In this document: piece by piece, positions 47,523 through 58,605 of the stretch
Numbering within the stretch: position 1 is the stretch's first letter
How the letters are laid out: every line of letters begins with the position of its first letter
Source: Sclerodactyla briareus
Lineage: Eukaryota; Echinodermata; Holothuroidea; Dendrochirotida; Sclerodactylidae
DNA length: 64,000 nt
Assembly (NCBI GenBank): GCA_026419785.1
Contig: JAODTK010002054.1
Span: 79,501-143,500 of the forward strand
Reading direction: 5' to 3'
Notes under the pieces: generated by a model
Told to the model about the DNA's origin: nothing
The model's database searches: none
What the model saw: only the letters and a program-made list of their open reading frames with translations
Translations under genes and position numbers: made by a program

Positions 47523-50146
47523 TAACATCAGCAATCATTATTGTTACTTGATATAGCCTAATATATAGTCCAATCAAATTCCCCCTCTCGGTGTTCCAAC
47601 TGCCCTCATTTTCTTGGTGTTCAAAAAGCATTCAGATAACCAATGTTTTAACGCAACGTCTATACGCACTCTTTCTTACACAATGCGATGACCTGTGTTC
47701 AATTCAATCATTGCTCCTTTGCAATACTAATATGGTACACCTCTGTGAGGTTATAATTCTAGCCGACGATCAGGGTTAGTGGTAGCTCTTGAATGTTTGG
47801 GGTCCAACACTGCAATTTTATTATGAAAATGGACAAAGTGAATACAGGCTTAAGCTGTCCTAGTACAGTTGTGCATGAATTTTGGACCCCTTAATGGGTA
47901 CAAATCCTTCTCTAAGGGTCCAAACTGTCAAGAAAGGGGTCATGGACCCTCAGACCCTCAAACTGCCAACCCAGCCGACCGCTAATCAGGGCAATGACCA
48001 ATGACAACATATGCACTGCACCACTGAGTGTTTAACCATAATATTATAATGTACATGAGTACCCATATGAGCTTGATTTGTAGGGCGCTTTTGTCCATCT
48101 CGAATCTCAGGAATATATACCGCTATTCAAATCGATAGCGCAAAAACTTTCTCGAATTCTCCGGCCCATGGGACTCTACAATATTGTAGTAGGGGCCAAC
48201 CTCGGCCTCGAATTTGCCCGGCCGCGGCCTCGAATTGGCCTAAAGGGGCTCCAGGTATACGTGGGAGGACTCAACCTTCAAGTCTGGCCTCCGATTGTCT
48301 AGCCCCGACTATATCATGATCCCTGAACCAAATGCAATGAACCTTTTTCTTAGCTATTTTCTAGTTTAAATGTTAGAGGAAATAATACTTCTAGTCATCC
48401 TTAAATGGGGGAGGAACCTCGGATACTGCCTGTTACCTGACCCCATCTCAATGACACATTACAAGCTGACTCCGGAAATCATCGCGCACAGTCCTCCATA
48501 ATCTGTCAATGTCAACAAAATTATTACTTCCTACTAGACGATTAAACTTTCTGAACAAGCAGACATGAGACGAAAGAATATGGCAGTTTACTTATATTTC
48601 TAACTTCATCAGCTGGCTGCGACATTTAACCTACTGCGCCTGGTTTTTTATCCAGTAATTGGTGTATGCAAACCAATGTTCTGCCTAGTACCAGTGCCAC
48701 ATTTTTTTAGGCTTTTCACTGGACGTTATGGTCAATTTTTCATCCAGGTGCTGCTCCAAGGTAGTGTTGGATCAATAGTGAACGCCTGCTTGGCACGTTA
48801 TCGAATAGGAGAAAACTGAGAGCCTTACGGATCAGTTTTTCACAATGTTAACACCGGAGGTAACGTCCTGAATGAATTGAGAATTCATCCACCTTTAATT
48901 CAATAATTTTTTGCCCTGGAATGATTCTTTTTTTTGGGGGGGGGGGGGGGTGATAACAGAATAGGTCCACGCAAATGTAAGCTGGAATTGCCAAAATATG
49001 AGAGAAATGTGACTGCACTTCACAAAAGTCACAGTGTGAAAAATTTAGTTGATGGAGGATACCACAAATATTGTATGCTTTACCACCATCAGCGACTATG
49101 CCTGGACCACAAATGGATAACTGAACAACTGTTTATTGTGTGACGCTAGGCTAGGCTTTTCGGGCGATATAGGCCTGAAATCTAATTCGACTTAGCCCTG
49201 ACCTTGCACTAAAAGATGCAGGTCCCTGGGAATTGAACACAAAGACAAAAGGGAGTACGACAAGATGAAAAGCGACTGCCAATTATTTCCGCGATGAGTG
49301 ATCACGATTTTAACAGAACCGTGATTTTTGAAAAAATCTGCGCTAATGCCCAAATTTCTGTCACAACATGTTATTCTCTGTGATTGCATGGATCACTGTC
49401 AATGATGTAAGTAAAGTAAGTAACATATTCAAAGGCTTTTGTGTAGCCCCCCCCCCCCCCCCCGCACACCCCACCCACCCCTAATCTACTTGAGTGAGAT
49501 TAGTTATGAAAGTGACCAGAGTCAGTTTACCTAGAATACGGATGTTCTGTCCCTCTTCCAGAGTTTAGTATTTGCTGACCACATATTTTTAGTCCTGTCC
49601 GTGGTACACATTTTTTAACATTACTCTGGTATTCAACAAAATCTAATTTATATTTTTATTGTAAATAGGCCAACATCCCTGCACAAAACTCTTTTGGCAG
49701 GTACCTATTACACTACAATGGCCAGCTCTCTGAATTTGCCAACAATCAATAATACAGCTTCAAGGTTATTCTGCTAACAGATTGAACAAGCTTAGGGACT
49801 GATCACTCAGGGACTGTAAAATAGGGAGAATCAGGGACAGTGATAATAATGGTCCTCATAAACACCACTAGCCGAATCAATACAAGTGAAGTACCCTTAT
49901 TGAACCACACAATTTAGATTGCCTCAGAGGTGGTGTTCATAGAAACGGGGGCAATATGCCCAGGCCTAGCCATAACAGCCATTACAGTGATCTAATAGGG
50001 ATTACACTTGGATAATTGGACTTGATCAAACAGGCCCATTTACCAGCCAGTTACCCTATCCGCATTAGCAGGCCAGGGAATGAATGGAAATGGTGGACCA
50101 TACAAAAATGAGAACTAAACTGATAATGGTGTTTTTCTAGATATAG
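47523..50146. other. No gene seen; poly(G) and poly(C) runs
   Basis: Homopolymers of 15 G (48936-48950) and 17 C (49447-49463). 48140-48300 carries several short 'cctcgaattggcc'-like repeats. No exon is supportable. Confidence 0.5.
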
Positions 50147-50449
50147 GTACCATTGTGTTCGTTGACTTGTACCGGTCTGTCGTCAGGTTTTCGCCAGCCC
50201 TATGGTAACGGCATGAACAAAGATATGTGTACTGACAAAATCCACCAAATGGACCAGGCTTCAATGTTCTGTGGACGGTGGAAGTCCACCACAGACCAAC
50301 AGTCAATTCAATGGAAGTGTTGTGGAACTGGTGGGCTGTGCAACTCTCCACAAAGAGAACATTCCATAGTGCTAAAAAATATTCATTGCCTAAGATGCAG
50401 TGTAACTCCAGTTCTAGAGAAAAAGGCAAGAGTGGCAGGGTGCTTTTAG
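50147..50449 (+). CDS. Possible exon with Ly6/uPAR-like cysteine signature
   Basis: An open frame of about 100 codons with several cysteines ends in TAG at 50447. It contains MCTDKIHQMDQASMFCG and, about 20 residues later, WKCCGTGGLCNS. A closing CC-x4-CN is the hallmark of Ly6/uPAR (three-finger) domains of extracellular, often GPI-anchored proteins. Upstream, aactaaactgataat and gtttttctag (ending 50140) resemble a branch point and acceptor, but an in-frame TAG at 50144 means the used acceptor would be atatag/GTACC or later. Against the call: no signal peptide, no hydrophobic GPI tail, and the first half of the domain is unclear. Confidence 0.22.
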   Translation, partial: VPLCSLTCTGLSSGFRQPYGNGMNKDMCTDKIHQMDQASMFCGRWKSTTDQQSIQWKCCGTGGLCNSPQREHSIVLKNIHCLRCSVTPVLEKKARVAGCF

Positions 50450-51536
50450 CGGAGCGGGCTTAGTGTGTCGCAATGAGAGCGCTTGTACCAGTGAGTGTGA
50501 AAAATCCCATTACATGTTGAAAAAGGTTACATTAAATTTTCATATTACACAAGTGAAAATCACCCTCGGGGAGGGGCACTATGGCCTGTGTTAGGTAGGC
50601 GAATCTGTAGATCAGACATTTTAAAGTGGTAATATCCAAAACCACAGGTAAATAATATCAACACTGCAATTTGTTTGACATCACGGCAAAAGTCACCCAA
50701 AGTGCATCAGGAATTAATTCGTATGACGTTCATACTCTCTTAAACATAACAGTTAACAAACAAGCGATGACTGTTCTCTGTTATATTTATCGAATTTGCA
50801 AAAAAAGAAAATTTGTCTCACAACACCCAGCGATTATTGTCGGTGTCATTTGCAAACAAACAACCCACGGTACATGCGAACAATTACAAATTGTACATTG
50901 ACACAGGGAGTGAGGATAACCTATACCGTATTCAATGCCAGACAATATCAATCGCGGGTTGAAGAGACATGAACAGAGAATGACAACTCAGATCTAATCG
51001 GGTCTCCATATAAAATGTGTCAGGATTGTGTTGCTGTGCAACCATCTATAATGGGTCAAGACCATTCCTCAGACGAGGGGGGAGTTGAGGAGACAGGGAA
51101 ACTTATTTTTATGTGTGACAGGGAGACACTAAGGTGGTACAGTCTGATTCGGAGTGTGGTTGGTTCCGTCGGCCCATGTCAACAATAAAGAGTAGCCCTA
51201 CTAACCAAAGAGCAGGACAGCTGGAACAGGAGAAATCGAGTCTTTGAGGATAAAAATTAATATAAGAAATGAAATGTCTTAATAAGGGTCGGTATGTCCA
51301 ATGGACCTCAGCTTTAGTCAACTCCCAATCAACACTTTTTAACTTTTCCTGCCCGATTCTCAGAATTTCAAATGCCCATACAGGGCTGGGCGCGAGTATT
51401 ATGGGTCTAGACAGGGTTGAAATAAATAATGACTATGTCGGTCACTAACGATCTCGAAATAAACCACTGCGACAAACTTTTGAAGTCCACTGCAGTTAGT
51501 ACACAAAACGTGGATGACATAGCAGGGATGTGCCCA
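50450..51536. other. No gene supported
   Basis: Short frames (for example minus 51399-51779, 126 codons, which runs into the M2 element). No motif or splice pair. Confidence 0.45.
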
Positions 51537-51722
51537 AAGAAATTCTGAGTTACCGGGTGAAACCTGGTCAAAACGGCAGGGGGAACTCAAAACGAAGCAT
51601 TGTATGTAATTAATGAAAAAACAAGGATAGGGCGGGTAAAATTGGGATAATTTGTATGAGTGCGGGTAAAATGCCTGAGTGCCGGGCATACCACCCGATT
51701 TGCCGGCCGGCGTGGGCACATC
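51537..51722 (-). mobile_element. Inverted-repeat MITE (family M2), copy 2
   Basis: Bounded by GATGTGCCCA (51537-51546) and TGGGCACATC (51713-51722), a perfect 10-bp terminal inverted repeat. Reverse-complemented, its left part (cccggcactcaggcatttta) aligns with 5708-5730 of copy 1. It is 186 bp against 208 bp for copy 1, the difference being internal deletions. Noncoding. Confidence 0.72.
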
Positions 51723-53550
51723 CGAATAGGCCTTCACACAAAGAACCTCTGGCTTAAGATACAAGTTCTCGCTTTCCAAACACTAGTTCTAGCCTCCAGT
51801 TCAAATAAGCTGATCTAAAAACAGAAATATGACAAATGCGTGGGTTCAAAATGCCAAGAATTGTGCCCCCCACCCCCCCACAACCCCCCCCAGACCTCGG
51901 AATACTACAGCACAGCCCCACTATTTAGGGACTTGGAACAGTTGGGACATGCTACAGTATGATCATAAAATATCAAAGACAATCGCAACAATTTGCCAAA
52001 AAAAAAAAAACAAAAAAAACCCGCGCCTCGTATGGCATTCCATTGCATAATTAGGACCTTTCAAATGATGGAAAATTGATTCCCGAGATGTGCACAATAT
52101 TGGCACAACAAATTTGGCGGAAAAAATGGGGACATCACACATGTAAAACTCGTCTAGTTCAAATGCTAATGTCAAACTGACTCAAACTAATGGGAAGAAG
52201 CAACACTGGAAATGTATAATTTTGCCAGTTATTTTGCTATAACTAGACATTCCTGATTATGAGCAGTTACTCTCCAATTTTGTGCTGACCATTGTTATCA
52301 AATTGAACCAAATTTCTAAGATAATCATGGCCTCAATATCACAGATGGGAAAATTTTGTCGTGTACGGAACATTCACACACTGAAGAAGTTGAGTGGGGG
52401 GGGGAACCCCATAACCCAGATGAATTCAGAGGAAAAATTTGCCAGTCTGCTCTTAGCAAATTGATGTGTAAAGGGATTAAAGAATTGGTTTGCCCCATTT
52501 TTTTTGCTACTAAAAACCAACCACTTCCCAGTGATTTAAGATTGAAAAGCATTTGTGCATGAAATAATGTATGTAAATTGTTGGTTGGAAGGCATTCAAT
52601 CGACAATAAATGAAATTTGCTGAGAAAGAGTGATCAGTTTGAACCTTCATTGATCACTTACACTTGTCAGGAACGATGGGTCACTTAAATTAAGATGGAT
52701 AACATTAAAATGAATTAAAACAGAACCTAAAAAATTAAATCAAATGTCCATTACGGTCCCAGCCGTGAACCCTCTTGGAAACCAGATATTTCACATAGAA
52801 AATATACTGGTAACTAAGAGATCTAATCATGTCTCTAAAATGATATCTGACTAATTATCGACAGAGTACAGTGAGTATAAGTTAGTTACTGCAAAATTGC
52901 ACAGTTTGTGACAACAAATTACTGAGGATGCCGAATACTGCGAGAGATCCCTGATTTCCAGCTTTGAAATAAAATAACAATAAGTATAAAGCTGCCACCA
53001 AGGAAACAGACCTTGGACGGCACTCATTATCGACATTACTGAAGTTGTACTATCCACAGACGAAGTACGACTTAGGAAGAATCCCGTTAAACCTAGTAAA
53101 CTGGACCTCAGTTGGGGTATGCACTTGGATGCCAAGAAATGTAACAATGTGAGAACAATAAAAACATTGTCAAGGGGCCTTCAGACCATAAACAGCAAGC
53201 CTAGTGGTAGAGGATCACCTGTGTGGGCGGGCTGTGACAGACACATAAGCCACAGTAATGTACAGTGATAACAATCATTATTTCTTCTTTTCTGGTTACC
53301 GGTAACCTTGTGAGGTAAGGTAATTTGTAGTTATTTGAGTACATTTGAGTCTCCTGCTACAGGCCCATGTTGCGGAGGTTACTCTGCCTACCAGCAAAGA
53401 TTCTGAAATGGAGTGATGCAGTGTTCCCATGGTGACTTTGCTGATCCAGGAAACCCGGATTTCCTCAGAGACTCTCCAGCATGCACCGGGATTATGAAGG
53501 AAAGCTATATCACCCGAATACGGTGTAGGCGCAGGGACCCTTATAATTAT
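51723..53550. other. No gene seen; A-rich and C-rich tracts
   Basis: C-rich 51866-51892 and an A-rich tract 51999-52019. At 53514-53523 the sequence cgaatacggt matches the right-hand terminus of the element that starts at 53551 and may be the remnant of an earlier copy. Confidence 0.45.
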
Positions 53551-54345
53551 CCGTATTCATTCAGCTAAGCGCCCAGGGCGCTTGCGAATTTTCAGGATGG
53601 GCGCTTACAAGAGTATAACTTAACATCTGTTTGTATCCTTGGGTTATTTTCGTGGGTATCGATGGACACTGTGTACGTAAACACCACATCCACAAATCGC
53701 ACAGGTTGAAGCTAACAAGTCTTGCTATATACACCGAGCAGGGTATCCGCCACCCTCCGCAACCCGCCCTTCCTGCTGAATGAAACTACACACAAATGAT
53801 TGTTCATCAACAGTAAAAACTAGGTTTATATGTAGGCCCGGGAGACTCCGCATTTGAAATGAGTGGAATTCCGAGCGCCAATTAGCCCTATTATATGCTA
53901 TGCATCTGCGGCTTACAAAACACGCTCAACTATCAAGGGGCTTATGTTAATACACGAACACATACTGCATGCCACCGAACCATTGTCCTCGATTGGCTGG
54001 ATACGGACCAAGAAACAGCGTTGATTTGAAAGTGCTAAAATCCAGTGAACTTGTTGAATCACTCCATTCATTCTGGAATTGAGTTTCCCGTAGGTCTACG
54101 CGAGTCACAGACAAACATCGGTTACGCGGAGCGGCGATGGCTAGCGCTCAAGCGATTCGGTTGTTTGTTGTAGAGTGGTATGGCTGTATGTATTGCAATG
54201 AATCAAGCAATACGGCTGGGCTACTGCTGGCAGCAAACGGAAAATATCCGCTTACGGCCGCATATCGACTTTATATTTAACAGAGGTTGGCAAAAAAGTT
54301 GGGTGGGCGCTTACGGGCGATGGGCGCTTAGCGGAATGAATACGG
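53551..54345. mobile_element. Non-autonomous DNA transposon (family M3), 795 bp
   Basis: The left terminus 53551-53574 and right terminus 54321-54345 are inverted repeats of about 25 bp with one mismatch: CCGTATTCATTC, then A or C, then GCTAAGCGCCCA. TAT flanks both ends (53548-53550 and 54346-54348) and may be a 3-bp target duplication, a pattern seen in PIF/Harbinger-type elements. Both ends also carry a subterminal GGGCGCTTAC motif (53599-53608 on +, and 54305-54314). No transposase is encoded. The short frame 54180-54407 crosses the right end. Confidence 0.8.
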
Positions 54346-57320
54346 TATGCAAGAACATAAATATCGTTGGGAAATGTTCAGCGAGGGCAGAACAATTCTC
54401 AACTTGAGCTCCAAGAAAGCAGAAGTGCCTCACTGCATTGATCTGCCTAGAGGCTTTGTATATATCAAATCATCCAGAAAATCTGAACATTCCAAAGACT
54501 TACATCACCCCAAAAAAACAGGTTGTGAGAAAAGGACATGATCAACAACTGGCAACTTTAAACAATAACTCAATGCTTAAGGGCTTTTTGGTCAACAAGA
54601 ACTACCAAGGATTAGAATGACTGCCCCCAGGGACCTATAAATGCAACCTAGGCTGCTGTGTTCCTGCAGAATATGATTTTCATTCACCTCAATTTTGTCT
54701 TATCTCGAACACCATGCACCTCCTTTTGGCGGAGTCTCCGGAGGTTTTCCAAACAACTTTTCATGATTGTGTATGAACTGTTTTAACCTACATTATTGAC
54801 AGTGAAATTTACAACAAGTTAGCATTATTGTTAGTAAACAGGGTTATTTTTGTACGTTTTCAGAGGAATACATGGAACGGCACAAGTTTACAACAACTCA
54901 TCCGGGTCTGCATGTTGATTTTTGGTGCACACGTGCAAAACAACAGAAAAATGTGGTACTAATTTAAACCAGTTCCTTAATGGCCAAGGTGGCCACTGAC
55001 CCTCTTGACACTGTGTCATGGAAACAGTGTACGTGCATGTCACTTCCGGGCACTAAGAGCCAAGAGGTGTATGCACTATGCAATAATGTAACAAATAACG
55101 CAATCGCGTGGCTATTTCTCAGGAGCACGCTTAACGTGAAGTACACTGATTCATGGAAGGTGGTGGCCTACTTTGCCTATTCACCCCTCCTGACTGTTTA
55201 CCCTAACAAATATCGACCGACGCAAATTTGGCCAGTGGCTGTATGTATGTCTGTGGTAAATCAATCTCGGTAAATGTTATTGGGATTTTCAATCATTTAC
55301 CATCCATAACTTTTAAAGAAAACCATTTACACCCAATAATCTTTAACAATGGAATGTCCCCGTATCGAGGCAGGGTTAAAAAACGATGGATTCGCTTGCC
55401 TCCCCCCTCTAGTTTTGGACAAGATTCTTGAAAAAAACTGAGAATAGAAACCAAACTAACACAATATTTGACGTGCTGTGACATATCTATAGCAGACAGC
55501 AGTGAATGACATGGACTAGGCCCTGCAGTAACTGGCTTTTCGATCCCAATAGATTGCTATCCTTTAGGCCGGTGAAAATAAAAACATGTTTTAAAAGCGT
55601 CCGCTTTTTTCGAAAATTAGGAGAGCGGCACCTTTTTTGTATTTTCTTTCTTTTTTGCTGGCGACCCGGCCATTGCTTCTCAAGATGTTTATATACCAAT
55701 GGGTGTCGCACATGTCCCTTCCCTCAGAGGAGGAGGCCCTTCTCATTCCTTTTTATTTTATGGTTCTATTAGGTCTACTCCTAAAAAAACACTGCAAATT
55801 GTTCCTCTGTCAAGAGCAAACGGATTTCATGGAAGTTAGCCTTTCAAAATATTCTTTCAAAAAAAGTTATGGCCTGAATGAAGATTTCTTTTTTTTTTCA
55901 GAATCTTCAAGGAGGCGGGAGGGGGCCGCTAAACATGGAAAATTATTTTTATTTTGCCTTACAAGGCCTAAAATAAAATATGCATTTAAAATGCAACCAA
56001 ATACTCCACAGACGGTTTGGACTTCCAAGTCTGACTGGCCACACTTGTGTTAATAGAACGGTAGTCATGGAACGTCACAACAAACGACTGTGGTTACAAA
56101 CTTGTTTTTCTTAGTTGTTGTTCTTCTAGAGTCGGTGTGTTTGCAAGTCCTACACGCTAGGCCACGACTTACGACTAGTAGTTAATACTGTGTCACACCG
56201 CCCCAGTGCATGAGCTATCTTGCTCCGATCAGATCGAATGGTACGAAGTTAATATGGTCCAATTGATCAACATCCGAATTCTGGTAATAATTGTTTTGGG
56301 AGCTACAGGATCCTTATTAAGAATAAATGACGTGAGCTTACCATTATCGTCGTTGCCCGCCTTCGCCATCGCATTCTTGTTTACGCAATATTTTCAAGTG
56401 AGGAAAATGCATCATAACTAGGCTCGCTCACCACTAGTATGCTAGCACGTCCCGTAGTGTTGCACTAGTCGTCTACGTTGGCCTACACACACAGACACAG
56501 TATTTACCTCACGCACAATGCACTGTGTGTATTTTCTCTGGATCGGAGCTATGCTGTATGTTGCCTTCAGGCGCAAAGTGACCCGTCGTGACGTACGAAT
56601 GCAGTTCTATTCCATAAGACGGGTAAATCGAGTACCGAGCGCCAATTAACACTTTTCATGGAAGTCACTTGAAGTATAATACTTTACTTCGTCAGTAAAC
56701 CTATATTTTTCTCAATATTTTTCACGATCCCTCTATTTTAGTCCCGTATGTCCCGCCTGATATGATGAGAGCATTTCACTACCTCTGGGTTTATGTCAAT
56801 GAGGCTTGATACACCCGTCAATTGATGTAGAAACGGATCGATAAACAATATATGGAATATTTGAGGTCAAAAAGCGACAGTAGAAGTAACCCCATTGTAG
56901 AGACGGCGAACCTTTACTTCAAACTACAACCAAAAGGTATGTTCCCACCTGTTTTGAGTCCTAGCCCTTCCACTTCCACAGTCGCGATTCGTTGGTTGCT
57001 AAACCTAACGATTTACGACAACGAAGACTCTGCAGGGTGTATTTTCTCTGGCGCGTATCCAGGCGCGGGCGGTGCCGACCCTCCCCCCCCGCCCCCACGC
57101 CCGTTCCCGGGTAAGAGGAGGAGTGAGGAAAGAGGGGCGAAGGAGTAAGACAGTATACGGATGCCCTCCCATAAGTAGTAGGGTGTACGACCCTACTCCT
57201 CCCCCAGCGATTGCGGACATGTTGTGTTGTTGGACAGTGGAAATCGCTCTTGCAACACAATATTCGTCCACATTCTATTTTTTGTACAACAATTTTAATT
57301 ATTTTTGAGTCATTTGTTCG
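54346..57320. other. No gene supported; small hairpin
   Basis: Several plus frames of 70-138 codons (for example 54980-55273 and 55637-56053) show no domain, and the latter is interrupted by homopolymer tracts. A perfect 8-bp hairpin, agtagggt/accctact with a 5-base loop, lies at 57177-57197. The phrase ccgagcgccaatta occurs at 53872 inside M3 and again at 56636. Confidence 0.4.
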
Positions 57321-58597
57321 CAGTGGCGTCACCAAGAGACTTTCGTCCTTGGGAACAGGGGGCACGACTTTGCCTAGGCGGGCACAAGTATACTATCCCA
57401 GCAGAACGCCACCATGGGCTGGCGCGAAGCGTACCTAACTTTTTGGTTGTGCAAGCCCCCCGATGGTCGAATGGCCTTTCCCGAGCGTTTTATGGCTGCG
57501 TGTACCCAGCGTCAACAGGGCATTTTATGATCACAAAAGTTTTTATCGGTAGAATGTTGACATTTTGTCGGAATCCGGTCCTACCGTTGCCCCGACATTA
57601 ACTCTTAGCTTTCAGCGTACCGAAGAAAATTTTCGGTTGTGCCAAGCCCCAAGTTGGCCCGAAATGGACTTTCCTGGGCGTTTTAGCTGCGTGTACCAAG
57701 CTTTCAAACATTTTATGAATGATCCCCCACAACTTTTTGTGAATCAGGGGAAGATGTGGACATTTAATCGGGACTTCGGTCCTATCATTGGCCCGAATTT
57801 GGGCCCCAGAATGTTCAACAACTACTGCTCCTACTACCGTACACAAGTGCGAGCGCGCAATGGTTTCTTTCGGATCCATCAGGGCATATCTAAAGAAATC
57901 AGATTCCCAGCAAAAATTTAGGACATTTAAGCCAGCTTTCGCTCTAACTGTCCAAACCATGATATGAACTTCAAGCCATAGAGGCAGGGAACTTCCGAGT
58001 AGTAGTTCCATGGAGATATACGAGGCTCCTTGGAGACTAAAACCCGCATTGAACATCTAAGCATAGCCTAAGGCTACTGCAGTTCGAAATTGCGCGTGGT
58101 TGGGAGGAGAAAGAAACGGAAAAGAGGCTCAGTAAAGGGTTCAAGTAACTCAAAAGAGGTTAATTGTAGTTTTTTCAAGGTCAATGAGAATGTTGTTGTA
58201 TATTTTCACCTCACAGATATGTATAAGTAGGGGGTAATGAGCAGACATTTCCATAGAGCTTGCAGGAATGTGGGAATGTAGGGCAGGGGAGAGCAACGGG
58301 AGAATTCCACCACTAGTACCACCCGATGCGCGAAGCACGAACTTCGTACAATTTCTAGTGCATATTCGAAGGCCAAATGGCATTAATACTGCCGTTCTTG
58401 TCATAAAAAAAACAACTAAATAGCCCAGGGTCTATATCAAACTGGTAGTCGAATTCTGACTACAGGATATTTTTTTTCCGACGAAAAATCACAAAATCTC
58501 ATTGGAGGTGTATACCGGTGAGGGCACATGGGGGGCACAAGGGTTTTCGAGGGGGGCAAGTTGCCCCCCTGCCCCCCTCCCTTGGCGACGCCAACTG
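57321..58597. mobile_element. hAT-like inverted-repeat element, about 1.28 kb
   Basis: The left end CAGTGGCGTCACCAAG and the right end, reverse-complemented, CAGTTGGCGTCGCCAAG, form terminal inverted repeats with an indel and one substitution. Both are followed inward by G-rich tracts with ggggca-type sequence, a common architecture of hAT MITE ends. The flanks TTGTTCG (57314-57320) and TTGTGCG (58598-58604) agree at 6 of 7 bases and may be the target duplication. The interior holds tandem repeats (57400-57900). No transposase is visible. The right end abuts the reverse-transcriptase pseudogene on the minus strand, which suggests insertion at its 3' part. Confidence 0.55.
57400..57900 (+). 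repeat. Tandem units of about 200 bp
   Basis: At least two units aligned on 'ttttcggttgtgc.aagcccc', 'tggcc.gaa.tgg.ctttcc' and 'gcgttttagctgcgtgtacc' (about 57430 and 57630), followed by 'cattttatgaat.atc'. The first is preceded by acgccaccatgggctggcg, which recurs at 61647 and 63033. The two overlapping frames of 118 and 152 codons here are by-products of the repeat. Confidence 0.6.
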
Positions 58598-58605
58598 TTG
58601 TGCGC

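Noticed and set aside
57598..58056. 152-codon minus-strand frame
   Set aside because: It lies over the tandem repeat inside an hAT-like element and overlaps a plus frame of 118 codons; no recognisable domain.
58540..58603. C-terminal tryptophan-arginine motif of the LINE
   Set aside because: The same bases read as the terminal inverted repeat of the hAT-like element; the transposon end explains the G/C palindrome better, so the LINE is ended near 58606.
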